A DNA stretch of 64,000 nt from Candidatus Rhodoblastus alkanivorans. GTDB taxonomy: Bacteria; Pseudomonadota; Alphaproteobacteria; Rhizobiales; Beijerinckiaceae. The DNA is taken from contig NZ_JAIVFP010000001.1 of NCBI RefSeq assembly GCF_022760755.1, forward strand, positions 2,336,001 to 2,400,000, written 5' to 3'. The notes beneath the pieces are model-generated. The model saw nothing but the letters and a program-made list of their open reading frames with translations, ran no database searches and was not told where the DNA came from. This document shows, piece by piece, positions 1-9,143 of this stretch. Positions within the stretch are counted from its first letter, which is position 1. Every line of letters starts with the position of its first letter. The position numbers and the translations under genes were made by a program.

Positions 1-1149
1 ATTGACGTTGAGGATCTGCCAGACATTGTCGAAGGAACTGCCGCAGATCAGCGCCTGATAGGAGCCGGCGCCCGGGCCGCAGCTCACGCTGTCGAGTGCG
101 GTATGACAGAAATGCAGGCGCGAATTTTCGATATTGTTGCAGCGGGCATCGGCGTGGCCGTCGGCGACGCTGATGCAATTGAACTGGAAGGCGCAATCGC
201 GCAGGGTGACGAAATCGCCGTTCGAGGCGTCGGGAACCTGGCCGGGCTGCACCGCGAGGGCGACGTAAAAGCCCTCGATCCGGCAGTTTTCCAGGATCGT
301 GTTCGAACTGAAGTTCTTGTCATATGGCATTGTGTTAGAAACATATTCAGGAAACGTTGGCGCCGGATAAGCCGGGTCGGGCCTAGGACCGGCGAAGGCG
401 TCGATCGTGACTCCGGCATAAGGCGCATGGCGGCTCGAACTCGACGCGGCCAGTTGCGGCCCGAGCCAGGCTTCGCGACGCCCCCGGTCCTTGAGACGGT
501 CGTAATTGCGTTTCAGATGGTCGCGATTGACGCCGAAAAGCGAAATTCCGCGCAAGCGCACCCCACGTCCGCCCTGGATGTTGAGGCCGGGCCGGTCGTT
601 GAAGGCCGGATAGAGCCCCGCGGGCTCGCCGTTGGGGCAAAGGCCGGGCTCGCCGCAGAATTCGAGCGTGACGTAACGCTCGCCATAGCCGATCTGGAGG
701 GCGTCGGCGATGCGATAGCGGCGAGCGGGCAGAAAGACCTTTTTTGGCGCGCCCTCGCCGTAAAGGGCATAGTCGATCGCCGCCTGGATCGCGGGCGCGT
801 CATCGGCGAGGCCATCGCCCACGGCGCCGAACTGGGCGACGGAAACGGTCTCGCCGGGCAGGATTTCCCACCAGCCGCCCCGCCTGTCGCGGATCTTGCC
901 GGCGTGCAACGGCTCATGTCCGACTCGGCGATAGAGGGCCTCGCCGAAGCCGGCGACGAAGGCGCCGAGGACGAGGGCGTAAGAGACCGAAGCCGGCGGC
1001 GGATTGGCGGCGAGCGCCGCGCGGATCGGAAAAACGCTGGTATCGCCTTGGTCGGGCGCGGCGGCGGCTTTGTCGAGCGCCATGGAAGCGAAGGCGGCGC
1101 CCGCCAGCGAAGCCCGGCGCGAAAGGATAGGCGGGGGGCGATCCTTCAT
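1..1149 (-). CDS. Right-handed beta-helix (pectate-lyase-like) protein, 3' end beyond the window
   Basis: The reading frame opens at an ATG (1149-1147) and stays open for 383 codons to the window edge, so the C-terminus is missing. The N-terminus has a twin-arginine stretch followed by a hydrophobic, alanine-rich segment (SRRASLAGAAFASMA), which resembles a Tat export signal. Around residue 100 lies FGAVGDGLADDAPAIQAAI, the typical opening of the Pectate_lyase_3 beta-helix family. Short helix-rung-like stretches follow (NTILENCRIEGFYVAL, NGDFVTLRDCAFQFNC). Its ATG overlaps the TGA of the Wzy-like polymerase gene (ATGA, 1146-1149), so it belongs to the exopolysaccharide operon. In such loci beta-helix proteins usually cleave or modify the polymer. 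Lyase, hydrolase and epimerase cannot be told apart here because the catalytic rungs are not visible. Confidence 0.8.
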   Translation of the reverse strand, partial: MKDRPPPILSRRASLAGAAFASMALDKAAAAPDQGDTSVFPIRAALAANPPPASVSYALVLGAFVAGFGEALYRRVGHEPLHAGKIRDRRGGWWEILPGETVSVAQFGAVGDGLADDAPAIQAAIDYALYGEGAPKKVFLPARRYRIADALQIGYGERYVTLEFCGEPGLCPNGEPAGLYPAFNDRPGLNIQGGRGVRLRGISLFGVNRDHLKRNYDRLKDRGRREAWLGPQLAASSSSRHAPYAGVTIDAFAGPRPDPAYPAPTFPEYVSNTMPYDKNFSSNTILENCRIEGFYVALAVQPGQVPDASNGDFVTLRDCAFQFNCISVADGHADARCNNIENSRLHFCHTALDSVSCGPGAGSYQALICGSSFDNVWQILNVN

Positions 1150-2507
1150 GATGCGCGCTCCGCCGCCGGCGCAACCCCACGGGGCGGAAGCCGGGTGAAT
1201 ATCGGCGTCAGCGCCACGATCAGCAGCGCAAGGATGAGCGGCGCATGGCCGAGCAGGCCCGCTAGAGCCTCGAAAAAGTCCGGTGGGACTTTTTGGACCG
1301 CGAACAGCAGGAAGAAATTGATATAAAAGACCCGCGCCAGAAAACTGCCTTCGCCCAGCCAGCGCGCCAGCAGCGAGAACAGCAGGCCGAGCGCCAGTCC
1401 GTCGAGGATCACGCCGATCCAGCCGCCCTCGCGATAGGCCGTGAGGCCGCCGAAAGCGGTCAGGCTCCCGAGCGAGCCGAACGCCAGCCGCCACGCCTGG
1501 ACCGAAATCTCGCCGTCGATCGCGCCGTCGGTACTGAGCACATAGGGTTTGTCCGGAAAGATGAGGCGGGGGACCGGCGAGACGAGGACGGAATAATAAT
1601 AGAGCCAGTTGGCGTAGCCGGTGCGGTCGATATAGTCCTTCATGAACACGGTATTGAAGATCAGATCGCTGCGGTCGATGATCGACTGAAAACTCTGGAA
1701 AGCCGGATTGCTGGAAACCTGATAATGGCCGGCGACTTGGGGCGCCGAGAGAAATTCGCCGGATTTGTCGCGCCGCGCCTCGCGCAGATAGACGGCGAAA
1801 GGGCTTACCGCCATCAGGAAGATCACGGCGGCGGCGAGGATGCGCAAGGCGCGGCCGGTCTGGCGGGTGACGGCCATCGCGGCGAACAGCATCATGATCG
1901 GTGCGATCGCCGCCAGGCGTTGCCCCAAAGGCAAGGCGAGCGCGACCAGCAGGACGATCATCGCGCCATAAGTGAACTGGGCGCGTCGCCGCCCGTGGGC
2001 CGAAGCGATCGCATAAGCGATGCAGATGAAGCCCGAGGCGAAGACTGCGACCGCAGAGACGAGCGAGCGGAAATTCGATTTCTGCTCGAAAAAGGCGTCG
2101 AAATTTTCCGTGCCGTAAGAGGTGCGCGGGGTGGTTGCGATATAGGCGAGATAGAGGCCGAAGGCCGCCCAGGCGAGCCTATAAAGGTGGCGCAGGGCGA
2201 TATGGTCGAGGGCGCCGAAATTCATCACCGGGACGGCGCGGGTGAGTTTCGCGCATCCCAGGCAGGAAATAACCAGCGCGCAGAGGAAAAGATAATGGAT
2301 GAGCAAGGCGTAAAAGACCTTCTCGTCCGGGATCGGCGCGAGCGACGATAAAGGCTTGAACAACACCGGAAGGGGATAATAGCCCAGCGAAAACAGGGCG
2401 ATTGTTCCCAGATGGACGGAAATTACGGTGCGGCGCCTGGCCATGAGCGTCATCAGCCAGAGGCAGGTGACGACATAGGCCAAAGCGAGGATGAAAGAAT
2501 TCGTCAT
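1146..2507 (-). CDS. Wzy-like polysaccharide polymerase, multi-spanning membrane protein
   Basis: This 453-residue protein is almost entirely hydrophobic, with roughly 11-12 predicted membrane segments and a larger polar loop in the second half (about residues 225-330). It starts MTNSFILALAYVVTCLWL at 2507; the open frame runs further upstream, but only inside the preceding gene. Topology, length and position among glycosyltransferases and a flippase fit an O-antigen/exopolysaccharide polymerase, which joins lipid-linked repeat units on the periplasmic face of the inner membrane. Wzy proteins diverge strongly, so the call rests on topology and context rather than a signature. An O-antigen-ligase-type protein is the alternative. 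Both ends overlap neighbours by ATGA (2504-2507 and 1146-1149), indicating translational coupling. Confidence 0.7.
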   Translation of the reverse strand: MTNSFILALAYVVTCLWLMTLMARRRTVISVHLGTIALFSLGYYPLPVLFKPLSSLAPIPDEKVFYALLIHYLFLCALVISCLGCAKLTRAVPVMNFGALDHIALRHLYRLAWAAFGLYLAYIATTPRTSYGTENFDAFFEQKSNFRSLVSAVAVFASGFICIAYAIASAHGRRRAQFTYGAMIVLLVALALPLGQRLAAIAPIMMLFAAMAVTRQTGRALRILAAAVIFLMAVSPFAVYLREARRDKSGEFLSAPQVAGHYQVSSNPAFQSFQSIIDRSDLIFNTVFMKDYIDRTGYANWLYYYSVLVSPVPRLIFPDKPYVLSTDGAIDGEISVQAWRLAFGSLGSLTAFGGLTAYREGGWIGVILDGLALGLLFSLLARWLGEGSFLARVFYINFFLLFAVQKVPPDFFEALAGLLGHAPLILALLIVALTPIFTRLPPRGVAPAAERAS

Positions 2508-3553
2508 CGGCGCGCCCGCTCGGAACGCGCGGAACCGTGCGCCGCGCTTGCGGCTTTTTCGTTCGGAATGGACAGGAAATCGCTTTCGATCCGCTCGGCC
2601 GTCGATTGGACGAGCGATTCCAGAAATCTCAGCCGGTTCGAGGCGAGAATCCTGGGGCCGTGGCGCAGGGCGCCGCGCATGAGCGCTAAGCCGCCCCGCA
2701 GACGCTCGCCCGCAACAATCCGCCACTTGGCGTCGGTGAAGGCGTATTCGACCGGAAAATATTCGCTTTCAAGCCTGCGGCGGACGGATTCACGATGGCG
2801 GCTGAAAAGTTCGGGCCGTTTGGCGAAAATATCAATATTCGTGTGAGACCGGACGAGGTGGGCGGCGGCGCTCATGACGCTGTTCGACGCCTGGATAGGG
2901 CGTTTCGACCGGGAAACACCACCCCAGTGCCGGCGGTAATGGATGAGTTCCCGGTTGATGTGGCCGAATTTCGCGCCGGTTTCAAGAGCGCGCAGCCAGA
3001 AGTCATGATCTTCGGCGAAAGAATAATCGCGATAGCCGCCGAGCCGCTCGAAAATCTCGCGCCGCATCATCACGCTCGGATGAATGATCGGCATGGCCCG
3101 CCGCCGGTAGAGAAGGAATTGGAGGAGAATGTCGCTGTTCCATGCGTCGCCCATGAGATGAGGGCCGGTGACCCGCCCGCCTTCGTCGATCAGCGTGGCG
3201 TTGGAACAGACGAGCGAAATCTCCGGGTGGGCGTCGAGCCACGCGGCCTGAAGGGCGAAGCGCTCCGGACTAGCGATGTCGTCGGCGTCCATGCGCGCGA
3301 TCAATTCGCCGCGGCAGAGCGCGCCGCCGCGATTGAGCGAGGCGGTCAGGCCGGCATGCTCGGCCTCGATCAGCCGGATGCGGGGGTCCGCGTAAGATCG
3401 AACGATCGCCCCTGTCGCGTCGGCGCTGCCGTCGTCGACGATCAGGAATTCGAAATCGCCAAAAGTCTGCGACAGGATGCTTTCCATCGCCGGCCGCAGA
3501 AATTTTTCGCCATTATCGACCGCCATGAGGACGCTGACTTTGGGGCTGTTCAT
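2504..3553 (-). CDS. Family 2 glycosyltransferase
   Basis: The 349-residue protein begins with a GT-A fold signature: KVSVLMAVDNGEKFLRPAMESILSQTF, then FLIVDDGSADAT. The nucleotide-sugar/metal motif ARMDADDIASPERF lies near residue 90. These are typical GT2 features, so the enzyme probably adds one sugar to the undecaprenyl-linked repeat unit on the cytoplasmic side of the membrane. Donor and acceptor cannot be read from the sequence. The C-terminal third is basic and lacks a clear membrane anchor. The start overlaps the acyltransferase stop (3550-3553) and the stop overlaps the polymerase start (2504-2507), placing it inside the tightly coupled exopolysaccharide operon. Confidence 0.9.
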   Translation of the reverse strand: MNSPKVSVLMAVDNGEKFLRPAMESILSQTFGDFEFLIVDDGSADATGAIVRSYADPRIRLIEAEHAGLTASLNRGGALCRGELIARMDADDIASPERFALQAAWLDAHPEISLVCSNATLIDEGGRVTGPHLMGDAWNSDILLQFLLYRRRAMPIIHPSVMMRREIFERLGGYRDYSFAEDHDFWLRALETGAKFGHINRELIHYRRHWGGVSRSKRPIQASNSVMSAAAHLVRSHTNIDIFAKRPELFSRHRESVRRRLESEYFPVEYAFTDAKWRIVAGERLRGGLALMRGALRHGPRILASNRLRFLESLVQSTAERIESDFLSIPNEKAASAAHGSARSERARR

Positions 3554-4638
3554 GCCGGTGTTCCCGCGGGTCCGAGGCGCAACGTCGCGGGGCTGAGGCG
3601 CCGGACCAGCAGCGCGGCGCCGGAAATCGCCGCGATCGTGAGGACGAGGAAGGCGAGGAACAGCCCGGATGCCTGCGCTTTCGTCTTGACCAGCGACGCG
3701 AAAATGAAAAAGGCGATCGGGTAATGGACGGCGTAGACCTCAAAGCTCAGGCTGGCGAGTCCTTGCGTGGCGCGGCGGGCGCCTCCGGCAAGGCCCTGCT
3801 TCGCGCCCTGGGCGGCGGTGACGAGAAAGATTCCGGCAAAACCGCAGGTCAGGATCGAGGGGAGGACCGGCAAGCGGTTTGCAAGAACGATAAGAGCAGC
3901 GCCGAGGACGAGCGCGCTTGCAAGGGAAGCCGGGCGATTTGGGGAAACCCGCGCCGCCGCGCCCAGGGTCCAGATCAGGAAAAGGCACAGCCATTCGGGG
4001 CGCAGCCAGGCGGCGAGCAGCAGAGCGAAGGCGAAGGGCGCGGCGTTGCGGCGCGAAAGCCAGCGGATCGCGGCGAAACCGGCGAAATAGAACTGGACGA
4101 TATAGCCGAGCGTCCACAGCGGGCCGTTGGAGCCGAACACGCCGACGAGGGTTGGCTGGAGGCTGAGGAGATTGCCGAGGAAACGGACGGGCGTGATCGC
4201 CGCGAAATAATCGTAATTCTGCCGGCGGTAGAGATCCGCGCCGTGGAGCAGAAAAGCGCCGGTCAGGTCGAGCACGGCTGAAAGGACCAACGCGCCGGCC
4301 AGAACGGGCATGATTTTCGTCATCCGCCGGGCGGCGAAGGAGCGGAAGTTCAGGCGCCGCCCGTCGAGGCGGTCGCGGAGCAGCGCGCCGCCGACCAGGA
4401 AGCCGCTCAAAAAGACGAAGAGATAGGCCGCCTGCGGCCCGAACCGCGTCGTCAGGCGAAAGGCGACGGCGCAAACAGCGAAGGGCGACCAGCCCGCGAG
4501 TTCGGGAAGGGTCGGCAGGGCGATCGCCGCCAGATGGCCGAGGACGACCTGCGCAACGAGAAAGGCGCGCAGGGCGTCGAGCCAGGTCGAGGCGGCCGAC
4601 GAGATCAGCGACGGGGGGCTGGGGACGGCGCGGTTCAT
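3550..4638 (-). CDS. Acyltransferase 3 family membrane protein (exopolysaccharide O-acyl modification)
   Basis: The 362-residue protein opens with the acyltransferase-3 pattern: a first membrane helix with WLDALRAFLVAQVVLGH, where the R..H pair matches the conserved R-x10-H of the family, then FVFLSGFLVGGALLRDRL. About ten membrane segments follow. Members transfer acetyl or other acyl groups across the inner membrane to polysaccharides. In this operon the likely target is the repeat unit. I chose the ATG at 4638 because it overlaps the upstream stop (ATGA, 4635-4638) and precedes the family-like N-terminus; the frame is open for about 110 more codons upstream, but that part reads as out-of-frame sequence of the preceding gene. 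Confidence 0.85.
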   Translation of the reverse strand: MNRAVPSPPSLISSAASTWLDALRAFLVAQVVLGHLAAIALPTLPELAGWSPFAVCAVAFRLTTRFGPQAAYLFVFLSGFLVGGALLRDRLDGRRLNFRSFAARRMTKIMPVLAGALVLSAVLDLTGAFLLHGADLYRRQNYDYFAAITPVRFLGNLLSLQPTLVGVFGSNGPLWTLGYIVQFYFAGFAAIRWLSRRNAAPFAFALLLAAWLRPEWLCLFLIWTLGAAARVSPNRPASLASALVLGAALIVLANRLPVLPSILTCGFAGIFLVTAAQGAKQGLAGGARRATQGLASLSFEVYAVHYPIAFFIFASLVKTKAQASGLFLAFLVLTIAAISGAALLVRRLSPATLRLGPAGTPA

Positions 4639-5615
4639 CGTGCGGCGGCCCTCAAATCGCGGACCAGGCCGCGCCGGCGCCGGAAGGCGCGGAAGGCGCG
4701 GCGCCAGCGGTGCAGCGCGTCCCTTCCGCTCGGCCGCCACGGATTGAGCCGGCGCGCCAGTTCGGGGGTCAGTTCGCTCTCCGTGCAGGCGAAAAAGCCG
4801 TCCGGCGCGAGGACATAATTTTCGGTCCCGGCCGGAACGAAAGCGGCGAAAGTCCTGCGCTTCTGGAAATGGATGTAGAGGAATTCCTCGAAGGCGATTT
4901 GGCCGCGCCGCCAGAAGACGCGAAAGACCCGGCCCCGGTCGTAAAAAAACAACTGGTCGCGGTCGTTGCGACACGGCGCCGTCCGCTCGAAACGCGCGAG
5001 CGCCGGGTCGATGTCGGCAACGAGCGATTCGTCCTTGAAAAGGCGCGCGCGGAAGGCGCCCCAGATCAGGCCGACGCCGATATGTTCGTCGAAGCCGCGA
5101 GGACGCGGGTCGGACAGGATGGCCCGCCAGTCGAGCGCCGGATGCGGCCGACGGAACATTTGGTTGGCGAAGTCGCCATTACGGTAGAGCGTCAGGTGGC
5201 CGAAGGTGAAGATCTTGTCGTGCCGGGCCAGGATTTCTGGCGTGATGAAACGGCGCAGGTCGCCGAAGATCATGTCCAGATCGCAATGGCCCCAGAAATC
5301 GCATTTCTGGGCGTCGTCGAGCAGGGCCCAGAAGGCTGGACGGAAATCACAGACTTTATAGGGTGTGAGCGCCGGCGCCTCGACGCCGAGGACGGCGCTC
5401 ATCTTTGCGCCGAACGCGGCAAGCGTCATCGGCCGGACCTGCACATTGGGCGGCAGATCGCAGGTTGAGCAATCGGCGTCGGCGATGACCAGCCAGTCGA
5501 AATCGGGATTGCGGCGGCAGGAGTCGAGCCAGAGCGGGAACCAGGCGGGCAGCTTTCCGAAATAGACGGCGAGGATGACGACGAAGGGGAAGTCGCTGCG
5601 CATCGCCCCGCTCAC
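4635..5615 (-). CDS. DUF6625-like probable glycosyltransferase
   Basis: The 326-residue soluble protein resembles DUF6625: an N-terminal FVVILAVYFGKLPAWFPLWL, then DFDWLVIADAD, then FWGHCDLDMIFGDLRRF with a DxD motif (DLD) of the kind that binds a metal-nucleotide sugar. A C-terminal region rich in Arg follows. The DxD motif and the location between a GT4 enzyme and an acyltransferase suggest a glycosyltransferase for the repeat unit; this is inference, because the family is poorly characterised. It starts with GTG at 5615, overlapping the GT4 stop by GTGA (5612-5615). An in-frame ATG at 5603 is an alternative start. The stop overlaps the acyltransferase start. Confidence 0.7.
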   Translation of the reverse strand: MSGAMRSDFPFVVILAVYFGKLPAWFPLWLDSCRRNPDFDWLVIADADCSTCDLPPNVQVRPMTLAAFGAKMSAVLGVEAPALTPYKVCDFRPAFWALLDDAQKCDFWGHCDLDMIFGDLRRFITPEILARHDKIFTFGHLTLYRNGDFANQMFRRPHPALDWRAILSDPRPRGFDEHIGVGLIWGAFRARLFKDESLVADIDPALARFERTAPCRNDRDQLFFYDRGRVFRVFWRRGQIAFEEFLYIHFQKRRTFAAFVPAGTENYVLAPDGFFACTESELTPELARRLNPWRPSGRDALHRWRRAFRAFRRRRGLVRDLRAAAR

Positions 5616-6727
5616 ACAATGGCGTGGAGGAAGGCGCTGTAGCGGCGCGCATAGGCCGCCCAGCTCAGGTTGGACTTGTCCTTTTCCGTCAGGATCGCGC
5701 GGTCCTCCGGCTGGCGCGCAATGAAATTCTCCATGCGGCGGATGGCGGTGGCGAGCGCCCCGGCGTCGGCGGGCGGAACCACGATGACGCTCTCTCTATT
5801 CGCGATCAGTTCGCGAAGGTCCGGCGCGCCGGTGCGCGTCGAGCCGATCACCGGCAGGCCGGTGGCCAGCGCTTCGGTCAGAACCATCCCGAAACCGTCC
5901 TCGCGCGAGGGCAGCAGCAGCATGTGGCGGCGGGCCATTTCGGCGTGGAGTTCGGGATGGGGCTTGTGCCCGAGCGTCGTGAAATTGGGCAGGGCGGGGA
6001 AGGACAGGTCGTGGGCCGTGCCGATATGGGTCAGGTGGAGGTCGGGGTTGCGGCGCAAGACCTCGGCGAGGACGTCGCAGCCCTTGCGATGCGACCATTG
6101 CCCGACAAAGAGCAGGCGGGCAGGGCCGGGCGGACGAGGGGTCGGCGCAAAGCGCGCGAGATCGACGCCATAAGAATTTTTGAACAGTCTTTGCCGCGCG
6201 AAGCCGCGTTCCACAAAACTTTCGACGGCGTGATCCGAGGGCAAAGCGATGTAATCGGCGCGTTCATAGCTCGTCAGTTCACGCGCGACATAATGGGCGC
6301 TCAAGCGTTGGCCGCCGCCGGCGACGAGCAGTTCGTTCTGGCTTGCCACATGGCGGGAGCCCCGTTCGATCACGATTTTGGCGCGATATTTTTCGCGGGC
6401 GGCGCGGGCCGAAGCATCGGCCAGGGCCGACAGACCGATGAAAATGTCGCAGGGCGGCAGATCGACGGCGTAAAGCGCGTCGGCGCGGCGGAACAGTTTT
6501 TGGACGCCTCGGGCCTGGAGCCTGTGGGCGTGGCGGAACAAAGCGGCGGCGGACCAGGGCAGCAGGCGCCAGAAATAGCTGCGCGCATGGACTGCGGGAA
6601 TGCCGTCGCGCCGGTTCCGGAACGGCGGCAGATAGGTCAGATAGGCGACCTCATGGCCTGACGCGATCAGCTCCCGCGCCAGATGGCGCAGGTGAAAGCC
6701 GGAGGTGGTGGCGATCGCGATTCTCAT
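5612..6727 (-). CDS. Family 4 (GT-B) glycosyltransferase
   Basis: The 371-residue protein has GT-B organisation. The N-terminal Rossmann half starts MRIAIATTSGFHLRHLARELIASGHEVAYL in pieces typical of Glyco_transf_4, and the C-terminal half carries ARLLFVGQWSHRKGCDVLAE near residue 205. The nucleotide-binding E-x7-E region appears as SREDGFGMVLTEALATGLP, a canonical Glycos_transf_1 motif. It probably adds a sugar to the growing lipid-linked oligosaccharide. The specific donor is unknown; gmd in the same operon makes a GDP-deoxysugar precursor possible. It is coupled by a 4-bp ATGA overlap to the flippase gene (6724-6727) and by GTGA to the DUF6625-like gene. Confidence 0.9.
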   Translation of the reverse strand: MRIAIATTSGFHLRHLARELIASGHEVAYLTYLPPFRNRRDGIPAVHARSYFWRLLPWSAAALFRHAHRLQARGVQKLFRRADALYAVDLPPCDIFIGLSALADASARAAREKYRAKIVIERGSRHVASQNELLVAGGGQRLSAHYVARELTSYERADYIALPSDHAVESFVERGFARQRLFKNSYGVDLARFAPTPRPPGPARLLFVGQWSHRKGCDVLAEVLRRNPDLHLTHIGTAHDLSFPALPNFTTLGHKPHPELHAEMARRHMLLLPSREDGFGMVLTEALATGLPVIGSTRTGAPDLRELIANRESVIVVPPADAGALATAIRRMENFIARQPEDRAILTEKDKSNLSWAAYARRYSAFLHAIV

Positions 6728-8040
6728 TGAGCGGGCGCGAGAACTGCCGCCGCGGGGGCGAGCGCGCGGCGGGACAGAGCGAAGGCCGCGGCGAATTTGA
6801 CCGCTTCGACGGCCGCGCGGCCCAAAGCCGCGCCGAAGCCGCCGCCCCAGAAGGCGCCGGCGGGGACCAGCGCCAGGGCGACGGCCCCGATCCCGGCCTG
6901 CGTCTTGAGCAGGCTGGCGCTGGCGCCGGTCGCCAGGATGGCGTTATCGACGGCGTGGGTCATGATCGCAAAGGTTTGCGCCAAGGCGAGGATGGTCATG
7001 ATCGGCGCGGCGCCGTCGCGAAAGGCGGGCGCGAGCGCGACCAGGGCGATGGTTTTGGCGAGCAGCGCGATGGCGACGGCGCCGGCCGTTCCGATCGCGG
7101 CCGCCGTCGCCAGCCATTGGGCCAGGCGCCGGCGCGCGTGCGTCAAAAAATCTTCCGCGTCGCGGCGATGAAACAGCAGCGGCCGGAAATAATTGGTCAG
7201 GATCGCGGTTGTGATCGAATAGGGGCGGCTGAGGAGGCCGCCGGCCGCGCTATAGGCGCCGGAGCCGGCGAGGCCGGCGAACAGGCTGACCGCATAGCGG
7301 TCGAGATAGGCGCCGATCCAGCCGAGCGGCGCCATGGCGCTGACGGCAAGGCCGTATTCGAGCGCCTGGGCGACCTCCCGCGGCGCTGGCTTTGCCGTCG
7401 CGCCGTCGAAATAGCCGAAGCCGCACATCAGGGCGGTGAAAGCGAGGGTGGTCGTCAGCCGCCCGGCGACGAGGCCGGTCAGGAAGCCGAGCGCGTCGGC
7501 GCGGAGAAAGGTGAGCGTCGCGGCGGTGAAGGCGAGGGTGATCATCGCCTCGGCCCCGGTCCAGAACGAAAAGCGCGAAAATTCCCGCCGCGCCATCATC
7601 GGGCTCAGCATCGTGGTCTTGGCGATCTCTTCGGCGAGATAGGCGAGGGCGAGCCAGGGCGCGGCGAGGATGAGCGTTTGGACAGGATGGAAAAGGTCGA
7701 GGGCGGCAAGCGCAAGCGCGAGCAGGACCAGGGCGGCGGCGATGGGACGGAACAGAAGCCAGCCCAGACGGGTCGCGATTTCGCGCTGCTGCGCGCAATC
7801 GCTCAAGGGGACGCACAGCGAGAGCAGGGTCTGGTTCAGGGCCATGACGACGAGGCCGTCGAGCAAGGCGACGACGCCCATCGCCACCATGGCGAGGCCG
7901 AATTCGGCCCTGTCGAGCAATTCGGTATAGATCCGCACGCTCGCCAACGCCGTGGCGGCGACGACGATCTGGCCGGAGGCGGAAAAGGCCAGAGCCTTGA
8001 AGCCGGCCGCGCTGTTCGTTGTCCTGCCCCGGGGCGTCAT
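6724..8040 (-). CDS. Wzx-like polysaccharide flippase (MATE/MOP superfamily)
   Basis: The 438-residue protein has about 12 hydrophobic segments throughout. Its N-terminus (GFKALAFSASGQIVVAATALASVRIYTELLDRAEFG, split here by family logic) is typical of polysaccharide biosynthesis proteins of the MOP flippase group. The expected role is to move undecaprenyl-linked repeat units across the inner membrane to the polymerase. The ATG at 8040 lies 8 bp after the gmd stop; upstream codons of the same frame fall inside gmd and are unlikely. There is no strong ribosome-binding site, so coupling to gmd translation is plausible. The downstream gene overlaps by ATGA. Confidence 0.85.
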   Translation of the reverse strand: MTPRGRTTNSAAGFKALAFSASGQIVVAATALASVRIYTELLDRAEFGLAMVAMGVVALLDGLVVMALNQTLLSLCVPLSDCAQQREIATRLGWLLFRPIAAALVLLALALAALDLFHPVQTLILAAPWLALAYLAEEIAKTTMLSPMMARREFSRFSFWTGAEAMITLAFTAATLTFLRADALGFLTGLVAGRLTTTLAFTALMCGFGYFDGATAKPAPREVAQALEYGLAVSAMAPLGWIGAYLDRYAVSLFAGLAGSGAYSAAGGLLSRPYSITTAILTNYFRPLLFHRRDAEDFLTHARRRLAQWLATAAAIGTAGAVAIALLAKTIALVALAPAFRDGAAPIMTILALAQTFAIMTHAVDNAILATGASASLLKTQAGIGAVALALVPAGAFWGGGFGAALGRAAVEAVKFAAAFALSRRALAPAAAVLAPAQ

Positions 8041-8048
8041 GGAGCGAT

Positions 8049-9143
8049 TCAACCGACGGCGTGAAAGGCCCGCGCCGGGGCCGGGGGGCTCGCGCCCCTC
8101 ATCTCGTCGAGGTCGTTGCGCACCATTTCGACGATCATGTCCTCGAGTCCGGTCTTCGCCTCCCAGCCAAGTTTTCTCTTCGCCTTGCTTGGGTCGCCCA
8201 TCAGCAGATCGACTTCGGTGGGACGGAAATAATGGGGGTCCACTTCGACGAGGACGCGGCCGGTGTCGGCGCAGAGGCCCTGCTCCCGCGCGCCCGATCC
8301 GCGCCACTCGATCACGGCGCCGGTCGCGGCGAAGGCCAGTTCGGCGAAATAGCGCACGCTTTCCGTGCGCCCGGTGGCGAGCACGTAATCGTCGGGCTCG
8401 GACTGTTGCAACATGCGCCACATGCCTTCGACATAATCGCGGGCGTGGCCCCAGTCGCGCCGGGCTTCGAGATTGCCGATATAGAGGCGGTCCTGAAGGC
8501 CGAGCTTGATCGCAGCGGCCGCGCGGGTGATTTTTCTGGTGACGAAAGTCTCGCCGCGCAGGGGGCTTTCGTGGTTGAACAATATGCCGTTGGAGGCATG
8601 GAGCCCGTAAGCCTCGCGGTAATTCACCGTCATCCAGTAGGCGTAGAGCTTGGCCGCCGCATAGGGCGAGCGGGGATTGAACGGCGTCCCCTCGTTCTGA
8701 GGCGTCTGCCGAACCTTGCCGTAAAGCTCCGAGGTCGAGGCCTGGTAGAATCGGGTTTTTTGCGAGAGGCCCAGGAGCCTGATCGCCTCCAGGAGCCGCA
8801 GCGTTCCGATTCCGTCGGCGTTGGCGGTATATTCGGCGGTTTCGAAACTCACCTGGACGTGCGACTGGGCGGCGAGATTGTAGATTTCGTCGGGCTGAAT
8901 TTCCTGGACGATGCGGATGAGATTGGTCGCGTCGGTCAGATCGCCGTAATGCAGCACGAAGCGCCGGTTGCTTTCGTGCGGATCCTGGTAGAGATGCTCG
9001 ATTCGCTCGGTATTGAAGGATGAGGACCGCCGTTTGAGGCCGTGAACGACGTAGCCCTTGTCGAGGAGCAGTTCCGCGAGATAGGCGCCGTCCTGCCCCG
9101 TGACGCCCGTGATGAGCGCGACTTTTTCGTGAGATTTTGGCAT
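8049..9143 (-). CDS. gmd: GDP-mannose 4,6-dehydratase
   Basis: The 364-residue protein matches GMD closely. The NAD(P)-binding motif [15 protein letters not shown] is at residues 13-27, and catalytic STSELYG at about 136-142 is followed by SPYAAAKLY with Tyr161 and Lys165. The conserved NILFNHESP-type stretch appears as [15 protein letters not shown]. The enzyme converts GDP-D-mannose to GDP-4-keto-6-deoxy-D-mannose, precursor of GDP-L-fucose, GDP-D-rhamnose or related sugars. No reductase or epimerase (rmd, fcl) lies in the window, so the final sugar is not defined here. The gene is followed 8 bp later by the flippase gene and is separated from wzc by a 294-bp AT-richer gap that may hold its own promoter. 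Confidence 0.95.
   Translation of the reverse strand: MPKSHEKVALITGVTGQDGAYLAELLLDKGYVVHGLKRRSSSFNTERIEHLYQDPHESNRRFVLHYGDLTDATNLIRIVQEIQPDEIYNLAAQSHVQVSFETAEYTANADGIGTLRLLEAIRLLGLSQKTRFYQASTSELYGKVRQTPQNEGTPFNPRSPYAAAKLYAYWMTVNYREAYGLHASNGILFNHESPLRGETFVTRKITRAAAAIKLGLQDRLYIGNLEARRDWGHARDYVEGMWRMLQQSEPDDYVLATGRTESVRYFAELAFAATGAVIEWRGSGAREQGLCADTGRVLVEVDPHYFRPTEVDLLMGDPSKAKRKLGWEAKTGLEDMIVEMVRNDLDEMRGASPPAPARAFHAVG

Noticed and set aside
103-1326. Plus-strand open frame of 407 codons opposite the beta-helix gene
   Set aside because: It is Arg/Gly/Ala-rich with no recognisable domain and lies antisense to a frame with a clear signal peptide and pectate-lyase motif; long antisense frames are common at this GC content.
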